A stretch of DNA of 64,000 nt from Prevotella sp. Lineage in GTDB: Bacteria > Bacteroidota > Bacteroidia > Bacteroidales > Bacteroidaceae. Position 1 is the first letter of the stretch. Every line of letters begins with the position of its first letter. The stretch is taken from positions 173,316-237,315 of the forward strand of contig JAEEXI010000004.1 of assembly GCA_016291495.1 (NCBI GenBank), written 5' to 3'. The position numbers and the translations under genes were made by a program. The notes beneath the pieces were generated by a model. It was not told the DNA's origin, did no database searches, and saw only the letters and a program-made list of their open reading frames with translations. Shown one piece after another: positions 7,155 to 15,606 of the stretch.

Positions 7155-8117
7155 ATGATTGCTCGTTACGCTGTACTTTTTTTCTTGATGATGGCATTCG
7201 TTGTCATCCCTTTGGTCACTTATTTCTTGTGCCGTATCTTTCTTCCTCGCCGCTGGGGCGGGAAAACGGGGATAACCTTGGCTCTTTTGTTGATGCTTCT
7301 GGCCCTCTATGGTATGTTCGTGGGTTATCAGGAGTTAGAGATTCATCAGGTAGAATATGTTAGTAAAGATTTGCCCGAAGCCTTTGACGGCTATCGCATC
7401 GTTCAATTTTCCGATGCTCATGTTGGTACGATGACTGGTAGTCGGGAATGGTTGCTGGAACGGGCTGTCAATAGTATCCTTGCCTTGCGCCCTGATATGA
7501 TTGTTTTTACGGGTGACCTGCAGAATGTGTATCCGGATGAGATTATTGCACATCTTCCTCAGATGCGAAGACTGATGGCTCCTGATGGGGTCTATTCTGT
7601 CTTAGGGAATCACGACTATGCTACTTATCAACCAGTCGATTCCTTAATGAAAGAAGCAAACTGTGTCAAGACGCAGGCGTTAGAGCGGCAGGCAGGTTGG
7701 ATACTTTTAATGAATGACCATCGGGTTATCCGTCGGGATAGCGATTCCATAATTGTTGCAGGAATGGAGAATTGGGGAAAAGCCAAACGTATGCCTCGTC
7801 GTGGAGATGTTAAAAAGACGTTGGAAGGTGTTGATCCTGCCTCATTTGTTGTCCTGTTACAGCACGATCCTACGGCATGGAGAGAATTGATTTTGTCGCA
7901 GTGTAATGCACAGCTGACGCTTAGTGGGCATACGCATGGGGGACAGGCGAATATATTTGGACTATCGCCTGCTGCATTAGGATACAAGGAATATGAAGGG
8001 CTTGTCTATGAAGGTGCCCGTGCCATGTTCGTCTCTACGGGATTGGGAGCTCTCATTCCTTTCCGTTTAGGGCTTCCTGGAGAAATTGTCGTCATTACTT
8101 TGCGTAAACAAAAATAA
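7155..8117 (+). CDS. Membrane-anchored calcineurin-like metallophosphoesterase
   Basis: 320 residues. Two hydrophobic segments at the N-terminus (about 3-25 and 36-56) anchor the protein, followed by a calcineurin-like phosphoesterase domain with all metal motifs: FSDAHVG (about 84-90), GDLQ (about 119), GNHD (about 148-151), a later His in LQHDPTAW and SGHTHGGQ (about 256-263). This is the layout of the YaeI/YkuE group, which includes phosphodiesterases acting on envelope lipids; the substrate cannot be read from sequence. It starts 19 nt after the MetH-activation gene and ends just before the promoter of the next glycosyltransferase. Confidence 0.88.
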   Translation: MIARYAVLFFLMMAFVVIPLVTYFLCRIFLPRRWGGKTGITLALLLMLLALYGMFVGYQELEIHQVEYVSKDLPEAFDGYRIVQFSDAHVGTMTGSREWLLERAVNSILALRPDMIVFTGDLQNVYPDEIIAHLPQMRRLMAPDGVYSVLGNHDYATYQPVDSLMKEANCVKTQALERQAGWILLMNDHRVIRRDSDSIIVAGMENWGKAKRMPRRGDVKKTLEGVDPASFVVLLQHDPTAWRELILSQCNAQLTLSGHTHGGQANIFGLSPAALGYKEYEGLVYEGARAMFVSTGLGALIPFRLGLPGEIVVITLRKQK

Positions 8118-8122
8118 TTTTG

Positions 8123-8130
8123 TAATTTTG
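8123..8130 (+). promoter_or_regulatory. Promoter -7 box of the DPM1-like gene
   Basis: TAATTTTG ends 8 nt before the ATG at 8139, so this is another transcript with almost no leader. It starts 5 nt after the preceding stop codon. Confidence 0.6.
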
Positions 8131-8138
8131 CAGCTGAA

Positions 8139-8882
8139 ATGAATAGTGACAGTATAGTTATCATTCCAACCTATAATGAGAAAGAGAATATCGAGAAGAT
8201 TATTCGGGCGGTATTCTTCTTGGAGAAGTGTTTCCATATCCTTGTGATTGATGACGGTTCTCCTGATGGTACTGCCGCCATTGTCAAAGGACTGATGACA
8301 GAGGAGTTCCCTGACCGTCTGTTTCTGCTAGAACGTAGTGGAAAATTAGGACTTGGTACGGCCTATATCATGGGATTCAAGTGGGCCTTGGAGCGTGATT
8401 ATGGTTATATCTTTGAGATGGATGCTGACTTCAGTCACGATCCAAACGATTTACCTCGCCTTTATGCGGCATGTGCTGACGAGGGCAATGATCTAGCCAT
8501 CGGTAGTCGTTATGTGAGCGGGGTAAATGTGGTCAACTGGCCTATGGGACGTGTGCTCATGAGTTATTTTGCCTCGAAATACGTGCGATTTGTAACAGGA
8601 TTTAAGGTGCATGATACCACAGCAGGTTTTAAGTGTTATAAGCGGCAGGTGCTGGAGACTATAGAACTCGATAAGGTTCGTTTTAAAGGTTATGCTTTCC
8701 AGATAGAGATGAAGTTCACTGCCTATAAGATAGGTTTCAAGATTAAAGAGGTTCCTGTCATTTTTGTTAATCGCAGGGAAGGAACTTCGAAAATGTCTGG
8801 AGGTATATTTGGGGAGGCGTTCTTTGGGGTTATGCGTCTCCGTTGGGATGGTTGGACTAGGAAATACCCGAAGATAGTATAA
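8139..8882 (+). CDS. Family 2 glycosyltransferase, dolichol-phosphate-mannosyltransferase-like
   Basis: 247-residue cytoplasmic enzyme expected to transfer a sugar from a nucleotide donor to a polyprenyl phosphate. It has the GT2 nucleotide-binding start (IVIIPTYNEKENI), DDGSPDGT (about 37-44), DADFSHDP with the metal-binding DxD (about 95-102), and the DPM1-typical GSRYVSGVNV and AGFKCYKR motifs. There is no C-terminal membrane domain, as in the short soluble DPM1-like enzymes. It has its own promoter and is followed 10 nt later by plsC, suggesting a role in envelope lipid metabolism. The sugar is unknown. Confidence 0.9.
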   Translation: MNSDSIVIIPTYNEKENIEKIIRAVFFLEKCFHILVIDDGSPDGTAAIVKGLMTEEFPDRLFLLERSGKLGLGTAYIMGFKWALERDYGYIFEMDADFSHDPNDLPRLYAACADEGNDLAIGSRYVSGVNVVNWPMGRVLMSYFASKYVRFVTGFKVHDTTAGFKCYKRQVLETIELDKVRFKGYAFQIEMKFTAYKIGFKIKEVPVIFVNRREGTSKMSGGIFGEAFFGVMRLRWDGWTRKYPKIV

Positions 8883-8892
8883 GATTAATCAT

Positions 8893-9672
8893 TTGGAAAG
8901 TTACGTTGTGAAAACATTTTTCTATAGGATTTATCAGGTATTTGTTGCTTTTCCTGTCACGATATTGATGACGATATGGACGGCTACTGTCGTAGCGGTA
9001 GGCTGTACGTTGGGTGATGGCCATTATTGGGGCTATTATCCAGGTCGTTGGTGGGCAAGGGTTATTACTCGTGTGTTTCTTTTGCCAGTGAAGGTTGAGG
9101 GACGTGAGCATCTGGAGGACAATCAATCATATGTCTTTGTAGCGAATCATCAGGGCGCTTTTGATATCTTTTTAATTTACGGCTTCTTAGGGCGGAACTT
9201 CAAATGGATGATGAAACACCAGTTAAGAAAAATTCCTTTTGTAGGCTATGCCTGTGCAAAGTCCCATCAGATATTTGTCGACCGAAGGGGGACGGCGAAG
9301 GTAAGGGCGACTTATAAGGCAGCTCGTCATATCTTGGAAACGGGTAATTGTAGTGTTGTTGTCTTCCCAGAGGGTGCCCGCAGTTTTACAGGTCATATGG
9401 GAGCGTTCAAGAAGGGGGCCTTTGCTTTGGCGGATGAGTTACAATTACCTGTTGTCCCTATGACAATCAATGGCTCGTTTAATGTTATGCCAAGGATGCG
9501 TGACTGGCATTTTATTAATTGGCATCCATTGTCGCTGACCATTCATCAGCCCATCCCCCCTGTCTCTCAGGGACTAGACAATGTCCAGACGACTCTTAAG
9601 CAGTCATACGACACCATTATGTCAGCGCTTACTCCTGAATATCAGGGCTTCATAGAGAATCCCGATCAATAA
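8893..9672 (+). CDS. plsC: 1-acyl-sn-glycerol-3-phosphate acyltransferase (PlsC family)
   Basis: Membrane acyltransferase that adds the second acyl chain to lysophosphatidic acid. The 259-residue frame begins with TTG at 8893; a GTG at 8908 (MKTFFYRIYQVF) is an equally plausible or better start. One N-terminal membrane span (FVAFPVTILMTIWTATVVAV) is followed by the catalytic NHQGAFD (HxxxxD, about residue 85-91), RRGTAKVRATYKAA and the acyl-acceptor motif FPEGARS (about 158-164), then PVVPMTINGS. The stop TAA shares its last base with the mfd ATG. Substrate specificity (phospholipid versus ornithine lipid) is not proven. Confidence 0.88.
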   Translation: MESYVVKTFFYRIYQVFVAFPVTILMTIWTATVVAVGCTLGDGHYWGYYPGRWWARVITRVFLLPVKVEGREHLEDNQSYVFVANHQGAFDIFLIYGFLGRNFKWMMKHQLRKIPFVGYACAKSHQIFVDRRGTAKVRATYKAARHILETGNCSVVVFPEGARSFTGHMGAFKKGAFALADELQLPVVPMTINGSFNVMPRMRDWHFINWHPLSLTIHQPIPPVSQGLDNVQTTLKQSYDTIMSALTPEYQGFIENPDQ

Positions 9673-12600
9673 TGACGATACAGGAACTTGTACAACTGTA
9701 TGCAATGGTTCCTGAGGCAAGAGCCGTGAAAAAGGAAATTGAGGAAAAATCGGTAAGGACGATTTTCCTCGAAGGACTCATTGGTTCTTCCGCTCCCGTG
9801 CTTTTTACCTCAGTTAATAGCCAGTTGCCTGCAGCCAGTTGTCTGTTATATATTCTTTCCGACGAAGAAGAGGCAGGATATTTCTATCACGACCTCAAAC
9901 AGATATTAGGAACAGAGCAGGTTCTTTTCTTTCCTTCTTCCTATCGGCGTGCCATCAAAAATGCTCAACGTGATCCAGGTAATGAAATTCTCCGCACTGA
10001 TGTCCTGACCCGTCTTTCTGCTAACTCTCAATTCTCCATTGTAACATACCCGCAAGCGCTTTTGGAACCCGTTGTTCCTCCCGATTTGTTGAATGCCAAA
10101 ACACTGGTGCTTCAACAAGGACAGACTGTTGTGGTTGATGAGGTGGTTGATACTTTGCGGAATTTTGGCTTCAAGGAAGTGGATTACGTATATGAACCTG
10201 GTCAGTTTGCCCTGCGTGGCTCCATCCTCGATGTCTATAGTTTCAGTTGTGAGTATCCTTTTCGCGTGGACTTCTTTGGTGATGATATCGATTCTATCCG
10301 TACCTTTGAGGTTGACGACCAACTATCCCGTGATCGCAAAGAACAAGCGAGTATCGTTCCGGAACTCACCTCTAATAACCTCACTTCTCAACTCTTACCT
10401 CTTACCTCTTATCTCTCCTCTAATACGCTTCTTGTCACCAAGAATCTTCAATATGTTGAGGATGTAGAACAGTTACAACAGCTTCTGTTACCGTTCCGTA
10501 TGATTACGTTCGGACATCGTCCGGACAGGGCTCCTGATGTCACCTTGACATTTCATACAGCTCCACAACCTCTTTATCATAAGAATTTCGAACTGCTTCG
10601 CCAGTCTTTTTCTGACTTCCTGTCGAAAGACTACCATATCTATGTACTGGCAGATAGTCCCAAACAACTCCAGCGCTTACAGGAGATATTAACTCTCAAT
10701 CCTCAATTCTCAACGATTAACTATATAGATGCCGCCCTTCATGCTGGTTTTGTTAACCACGACTTAAAAGTTTGTGTTTTCACCGACCATGAAATCTTCG
10801 ACCGTTTTCATAAGTATAGTTTACGTTCTGAGAAGGCGCGGAGTGGCAAAGCGGCATTGACTCTTAAGGAAATCCAACAGTTTGAAATTGGTGATTATGT
10901 AGTGCATGTTGATCATGGTATCGGTAAGTTCGGCGGACTGGTCAGAATGCCAATTGCCAATAGTCAAGGGGCTGAGGCCAATAGTCATTATCAGGAGATG
11001 ATTAAGATTATCTATCAAGGAGGCGGCTCCATATATGTATCCATTCATTCTCTCTATAAAGTCAGCAAATACAAGGCGCAAGATAACGGAGAATCTCCTC
11101 GTCTGTCCCAGTTAGGTACAGGTCAATGGGAACGTTTGAAAGAACGTACTAAGAACAAGTTGAAGGATATTGCCCGCGACCTTATCAAACTGTATGCAGC
11201 AAGAAAGCAGGAGAGGGGTTTTGCTTTTAGTGCTGATAATTATATGCAACAGGAATTGGAAGCCTCTTTCCTTTACGAGGATACTCCTGACCAGCTGAAG
11301 ACAACCAATGAGGTGAAGGCAGATATGGAACAAGCCCGTCCGATGGATCGTCTTGTCTGTGGTGATGTGGGGTTTGGAAAGACGGAAGTCGCTATTCGTG
11401 CTGCTTTCAAGGCTGCTAGTGATTCTAAACAGGTAGCGGTACTGGTCCCCACTACCGTTCTTGCCTACCAGCACTACCAGACTTTCAAAAGGCGACTGAA
11501 GGATTTCCCCGTGAGAGTTGATTATCTTACTCGAGCCCGTTCTGCCAAACAGACTAAGGAAATTCTCCAGGACCTTGTTGACGGCAAGATTGATATTATT
11601 ATCGGTACTCATAAATTGATAGGAAAAAATGTAAGATTTAAAGACCTTGGTCTTCTGATCATTGATGAGGAACAGAAATTTGGGGTATCCACCAAAGAGA
11701 AGCTGCGCCAGATGAAAACCAGTGTCGATACACTGACACTAACTGCAACTCCCATACCCCGTACCCTTCAATTTTCCCTCTTGGGAGCCCGTGATTTGAG
11801 TATTATCCAGACACCACCGCCTAATCGCTATCCCATCCATACCGAGATCCATACTTTGAGCCCGGACGTCATTGCTGATGCCATCAATTTTGAGATGTCA
11901 CGTAACGGACAGGTCTATTTCGTCAATCCCCGTATCAACGATTTACAGCGTATTGCTGATTTGATTCACAACTATGTCCCAGAAGCAAAGGTGGCGATAG
12001 GACATGGGCAGATGAAACCCGATGAACTGGAGCAGATTATCTATGATTTTATAAATTACGACTATGACGTTTTGCTTTCTACGACCATTATTGAAAATGG
12101 TATCGATATCCCGAATGCCAATACCATCATTATCAATGGTGCCCATCATTTTGGACTCTCTGACCTCCACCAGATGCGAGGCAGGGTAGGGCGTGGCAAT
12201 CGTAAGGCATTCTGTTATCTTCTCGCACCTCCTTTGGCAGACCTCCCTCAAGAGAGCCGTAGACGTTTGGAAGCTTTGGAAACTTTCAGTGAATTGGGTA
12301 GTGGCATTCAAATAGCTATGCAAGATCTGGATATTCGGGGAGCAGGAAATCTTTTGGGTGCCGAACAGTCTGGCTTTATCGCTGATCTCGGTTATGAGAC
12401 TTACCAAAAGATTCTTAGTCAGGCAATGACGGAATTGAGGAGTGAAGAAGGAATCGCAGAATCAAAGAATCACGGAACTGCAGAATCACGGAAAGGGAAG
12501 TCTGCTCTTATTTCTAACTTCGTTTCCGATACGGTCGTTGATACTGACTTGGAGTTGTATTTCCCTGACCGATATGTTCCCTCTGACAGTGAACGGATGC

Positions 12601-12971
12601 TTCTGTACCGAGAACTCGACAACCTGCATACCGATGAACAATTAGAGGCATATCGAAGTCGGCTGATAGATCGTTTCGGCCCTGTGCCTCAGGAGGGTGA
12701 AGAATTGATGCATGTGGTGCCTTTGCGTCGTCTCGGACAATTGTTGGGATGTGAGAAGGTGATGTTGAAGCAAGGTCGAATGACGCTGTTTTTCGTATCT
12801 AATCCGAATAGTCCGTTCTATAGTAGTTCTGCCTTCGATGCCATTCTCGATTTTGTAAGCCGTGAACCTCGTCGTTGTCAGTTTCGTGACGTCAATGGCA
12901 AGCGCTCTCTCTTGATTTCCGATGTCTATTCTGTTGAAACGGCTCTCAAATTTATGAAAAGCATTATCTGA
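9672..12971 (+). CDS. mfd: Transcription-repair coupling factor
   Basis: DNA translocase that removes stalled RNA polymerase and recruits UvrA. The 1099 residues follow the Mfd order: UvrB-like N-terminal region (about 1-350), RNA-polymerase-interacting region with FEIGDYVVHVDHGIGKF (about 400-415), translocase lobes with Walker A GDVGFGKTE (about 563-571), DEEQ box (about 664), TATPIPRT, and motif VI QMRGRVGRG (about 832-840), then the C-terminal TRCF domain. Six stretches are encoded by short-period repeats (NSQLPAASC, NSQFSI, the Ser/Leu/Thr-rich NNLTSQLLPLTSYLSSN, NPQFSTIN, IANSQGAEANSH and AESKNHGTAESRK). They look like in-frame insertions in loops. Start overlaps the plsC stop by one base. 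Confidence 0.96.
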   Translation: MTIQELVQLYAMVPEARAVKKEIEEKSVRTIFLEGLIGSSAPVLFTSVNSQLPAASCLLYILSDEEEAGYFYHDLKQILGTEQVLFFPSSYRRAIKNAQRDPGNEILRTDVLTRLSANSQFSIVTYPQALLEPVVPPDLLNAKTLVLQQGQTVVVDEVVDTLRNFGFKEVDYVYEPGQFALRGSILDVYSFSCEYPFRVDFFGDDIDSIRTFEVDDQLSRDRKEQASIVPELTSNNLTSQLLPLTSYLSSNTLLVTKNLQYVEDVEQLQQLLLPFRMITFGHRPDRAPDVTLTFHTAPQPLYHKNFELLRQSFSDFLSKDYHIYVLADSPKQLQRLQEILTLNPQFSTINYIDAALHAGFVNHDLKVCVFTDHEIFDRFHKYSLRSEKARSGKAALTLKEIQQFEIGDYVVHVDHGIGKFGGLVRMPIANSQGAEANSHYQEMIKIIYQGGGSIYVSIHSLYKVSKYKAQDNGESPRLSQLGTGQWERLKERTKNKLKDIARDLIKLYAARKQERGFAFSADNYMQQELEASFLYEDTPDQLKTTNEVKADMEQARPMDRLVCGDVGFGKTEVAIRAAFKAASDSKQVAVLVPTTVLAYQHYQTFKRRLKDFPVRVDYLTRARSAKQTKEILQDLVDGKIDIIIGTHKLIGKNVRFKDLGLLIIDEEQKFGVSTKEKLRQMKTSVDTLTLTATPIPRTLQFSLLGARDLSIIQTPPPNRYPIHTEIHTLSPDVIADAINFEMSRNGQVYFVNPRINDLQRIADLIHNYVPEAKVAIGHGQMKPDELEQIIYDFINYDYDVLLSTTIIENGIDIPNANTIIINGAHHFGLSDLHQMRGRVGRGNRKAFCYLLAPPLADLPQESRRRLEALETFSELGSGIQIAMQDLDIRGAGNLLGAEQSGFIADLGYETYQKILSQAMTELRSEEGIAESKNHGTAESRKGKSALISNFVSDTVVDTDLELYFPDRYVPSDSERMLLYRELDNLHTDEQLEAYRSRLIDRFGPVPQEGEELMHVVPLRRLGQLLGCEKVMLKQGRMTLFFVSNPNSPFYSSSAFDAILDFVSREPRRCQFRDVNGKRSLLISDVYSVETALKFMKSII
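9818..9845. repeat. 7/14-nt-period microrepeat in mfd, site 1
   Basis: TAGCCAGTTGCCTG is followed directly by CAGCCAGTTGTCTG (12 of 14 identical), i.e. four 7-nt units, translated as NSQLPAASCL. Confidence 0.75.
10021..10040. repeat. 7-nt-period microrepeat in mfd, site 2
   Basis: TCTCAAT followed by TCTCCAT, preceded by a related CTAAC; translated as NSQFSIV. It shares CTCAATTCTCCAT with the intergenic repeat at 3357-3384. Confidence 0.6.
10369..10432. repeat. 7-nt-period microrepeat in mfd, site 3
   Basis: About nine 7-nt units, e.g. ACTCTTA, CCTCTTA, CCTCTTA, TCTCTCC, encode a Leu/Ser/Thr-rich stretch containing TSQLLPLTSYLSS. This is the longest such run in the window. Confidence 0.75.
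10690..10717. repeat. 7-nt-period microrepeat in mfd, site 4
   Basis: AACTCTC, AATCCTC, AATTCTC, AACGATT; translated as LNPQFSTIN. Confidence 0.75.
10956..10987. repeat. 21-nt-spaced direct repeat in mfd, site 5
   Basis: GCCAATAGTCA occurs at 10956-10966 and again at 10977-10987, a spacing of 21 nt (three 7-nt periods); translated as ANSQGAEANSH. Confidence 0.75.
12451..12490. repeat. 8-nt-period microrepeat in mfd, site 6
   Basis: GAATCGCA, GAATCAAA, GAATCACG, GAACTGCA, GAATCACG in exact 8-nt register, translated within AESKNHGTAESRK. This one has an 8-nt, not 7-nt, period. Confidence 0.8.
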
Positions 12972-13055
12972 AGAGTCTTCGTAAGGTTTAGCAAGAATAT
13001 CGGACAAAGTTCGAAAGAAAGAGTAAAAATACTTGGCGCTTTAAAATAATTGTAC

Positions 13056-13063
13056 TACCTTTG
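13056..13063 (+). promoter_or_regulatory. Promoter -7 box of the first polysaccharide block
   Basis: TACCTTTG with TTGG near 13033 in the -33 position. The leader before the chosen ATG at 13135 would be about 65 nt; it contains an in-frame ATG at 13087 that I consider less likely as start. Confidence 0.75.
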
Positions 13064-13134
13064 CACCCGATAAGCGACCACCTTCAATGGATGTATCGTT
13101 TTTATCAATTGCTAAGGAAAAATTAATGTACGAT

Positions 13135-15600
13135 ATGAAAAGAATTCTTTTTTTCGCTATGATGATGGTCTTCACTTTGAGTATAATGGCTCAAGGTATG
13201 ACAGACAGTCAGGTGATGGATTTTATCAAACGTGAGACACAGGCAGGAACCAGCCAATCTCAGATTGTGACGAAGCTGATGCAGAAAGGGGTGAAGATCG
13301 ACCAGATCCGCCGTATCCGCAACCAGTATGACAAGCAGATTTCCAGTCGAGGTCTCTCGTCAGCTGCAGACGGTGCCGTGGCAATGGCTGCAGACCGTAT
13401 GACGGGAAATTCCGACCAGACCTCAGGGCAGGAGTTGACGACGGCGCGCCGTGGTACTACTGGTGAGATTTATGCGGATGCTAGTGCTGAGAATCAGCAG
13501 GCAGAACAGGATGTCCAGGCCACGCAGGGTACGGCTCCTGATGCTAATGGCAAAGAGGTCTTCGGTCGTAATATCTTCAGTCAGGCGAATCCGAATTTCC
13601 AGCCAAATGTCAATATGCCAATTCCCGAGACCTATGTGTTAGGTCCTGGTGATCAGGTGATCGTGGATATTTATGGCGCTTCTCAGCAGACCTTGGCGCA
13701 TACCATTTCCCCGGAGGGAACGATTACAGTGGCAGGGTATGGTCCTATCTATCTGAGTGGCTTGACGGTGGAGGGTGCTCAGGCAAAACTGCGCTCCACT
13801 CTGGGCTCCCGTTATCAGAGCAGTCATCTGAGCATGAAGGTGGGGAACACCCGTACCATTCAGGTGAACATTATGGGTGAGGTAAAAGCTCCGGGAACCT
13901 ATCATCTGAGTGCCTTTGCCAATGTGTTCTATGCCCTTTACCGTGCCGGTGGTACCAGTTCGCTGGGTACCCTGCGTAATATCAAGGTGTTCCGCAGTGG
14001 TCGTCTGGTGACGGTCATCGACCTCTATGACTATATCCTCAACGGTCATTTGTCGGGTAATATCCGCTTGCAGGACAATGATGTGATCCAGGTAGGTATC
14101 TATGACTGTCTGGTGGGTATCACGGGAAATGTGAAGCGTCCGATGTTCTATGAGATGCGTAAGAACGAGAGTGTGGCAACACTCATTAAATATGCCGGTG
14201 GTTTTACTAGTGAGGCGAATAAGAAGAGTGTCCGTCTGACCCGTGAGGCTGGTGAGCGTTATGCTATCTATAATGTTGATGAGTTTGACATGAGTTCTTT
14301 CCAGTTGGAGGATGGTGATGCCGTTTCTGTCGATGGTATGATCAACCGCTATGAAAACATGGTGGAGATCAAGGGCGCCGTGTTCCGTCCTGGTCAGTTT
14401 AACCTGAACAGCAACATGAATACCGTCCGTAGCTTGATAGAGGCAGCCGAGGGATTGACGGAAGATGCGTTTACCTCTCATGCCATCATCCACCGTTTGA
14501 AGGCAGACCGTTCGTTGGAGATTATCCCGGTGGATGTGCAGGGTATTATGGCAGGCACGGCGGCTGATGTCCCCTTGAAGAACGAGGATGTGTTGTTTAT
14601 CCCGACACAGGAGGAACTGCGTAAGGAGCGTATTCTGACTATCACGGGTGAGGTAATGACGCCTGGCGACTATGAGTTTGCTGATAACACTACCATTGAG
14701 GACCTGATTGTTCAGGCTGGTGGCTTGCGTGACGGAGCCTCTCTGGCTCGTGTGGACCTCAGCCGTCGCATCAATGATCCGTATTCTACGAAGAAAACCC
14801 GTGCCATTGCTAAGACCTACACCTTCGATATCAAGGACGGACTGGTCATCAGCGACCGTAAGTTCTATTTGGAACCTTATGATGTCGTTCATGTGCGTCG
14901 CAGCCCGGGTTATGTGATGCCTCGTAACATCACGGTGTCTGGTGAAGTGAACTACGAAGGCTCTTATACCATCGAGAAAAAGAACTTGCGACTCACCGAT
15001 GCCATCCAGATGGCAGGTGGTGTCACGGAGGATGCCTATATCAAGGGTGCCCGTCTGATTCGTCGGATGAATGATGAGGAGCGTCAGCGTCGCAGTGATG
15101 TGTTGGAAAGTTTGCGTTCCAATTTGGATGCAGGTGAAAGGGACTCAATTGCCTGGAACAAGATGCTGACGGCAGAAAGCTACCAGATCGGTATCAAGCT
15201 GGACGAGGCGTTGGCACATCCTGACGGAGAATATAACATCACACTCCGGGAGGGTGACCGTATCGAGGTTCCGGAATATAATGCGACTGTTAGAGTGTCT
15301 GGTGATGTTCAGTTCCCCAATACCATCACTTATTTCAAGGGCAAGAAAGCCAAGTGGTATATTGAGAAGGCTGGCGGCTATGCCCAAACAGCCAAAAAGA
15401 AGAAGGCATTTATCATCTACCAGAACGGTATGATGGATAAGTTGACTTCTAAGACGGAGATAGAGCCGGGAAGTGAGATTGTGATCCCCAGCAAACGTAG
15501 GTTGCATTACTGGAAGGCTGCCGAATGGATTGGCTTAGGCGGAGCTCTCTCTTCACTGTCCACGACAATTGCGATGATTGCTTACTTAACGAAGAAATAA
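13135..15600 (+). CDS. SLBB-domain polysaccharide export outer-membrane protein (first copy)
   Basis: Wza-like export protein thought to form the outer-membrane channel for a surface polysaccharide. From the ATG at 13135 the product has 821 residues with a signal peptide (about 1-20, LFFAMMMVFTLSIMAQG). A helical N-terminal segment (TDSQVMDFIKRETQAGTSQS and IRRIRNQY) is followed by the Poly_export motif YVLGPGDQVIVDIYG and several SLBB repeats, recognisable by recurring GEVKAPGTYHLS / GGTSSLG, KGAVFRPGQFNL, GEVMTPGDYEF and SGEVNYEGSYTI segments. A C-terminal hydrophobic segment ends the protein. It is followed 6 nt later by a Wzz partner. A paralogue lies at 43590-46238. An alternative in-frame ATG at 13087 would add 16 residues and hide the signal peptide. 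Confidence 0.9.
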   Translation: MKRILFFAMMMVFTLSIMAQGMTDSQVMDFIKRETQAGTSQSQIVTKLMQKGVKIDQIRRIRNQYDKQISSRGLSSAADGAVAMAADRMTGNSDQTSGQELTTARRGTTGEIYADASAENQQAEQDVQATQGTAPDANGKEVFGRNIFSQANPNFQPNVNMPIPETYVLGPGDQVIVDIYGASQQTLAHTISPEGTITVAGYGPIYLSGLTVEGAQAKLRSTLGSRYQSSHLSMKVGNTRTIQVNIMGEVKAPGTYHLSAFANVFYALYRAGGTSSLGTLRNIKVFRSGRLVTVIDLYDYILNGHLSGNIRLQDNDVIQVGIYDCLVGITGNVKRPMFYEMRKNESVATLIKYAGGFTSEANKKSVRLTREAGERYAIYNVDEFDMSSFQLEDGDAVSVDGMINRYENMVEIKGAVFRPGQFNLNSNMNTVRSLIEAAEGLTEDAFTSHAIIHRLKADRSLEIIPVDVQGIMAGTAADVPLKNEDVLFIPTQEELRKERILTITGEVMTPGDYEFADNTTIEDLIVQAGGLRDGASLARVDLSRRINDPYSTKKTRAIAKTYTFDIKDGLVISDRKFYLEPYDVVHVRRSPGYVMPRNITVSGEVNYEGSYTIEKKNLRLTDAIQMAGGVTEDAYIKGARLIRRMNDEERQRRSDVLESLRSNLDAGERDSIAWNKMLTAESYQIGIKLDEALAHPDGEYNITLREGDRIEVPEYNATVRVSGDVQFPNTITYFKGKKAKWYIEKAGGYAQTAKKKKAFIIYQNGMMDKLTSKTEIEPGSEIVIPSKRRLHYWKAAEWIGLGGALSSLSTTIAMIAYLTKK

Positions 15601-15606
15601 GGTCTT

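Noticed and set aside
10369..10432. Sequencing or assembly error in mfd
   Set aside because: The frame stays open through all six repeat sites and the same type of repeat occurs in pyrC, dnaX and intergenic DNA, which an error would not explain.
13639..14892. Long open frame (417 codons) antisense to the first SLBB gene
   Set aside because: The opposite frame has a clear export-protein sequence with signal peptide and SLBB repeats; the antisense product is Thr/His/Ile-rich without any domain and has no promoter.
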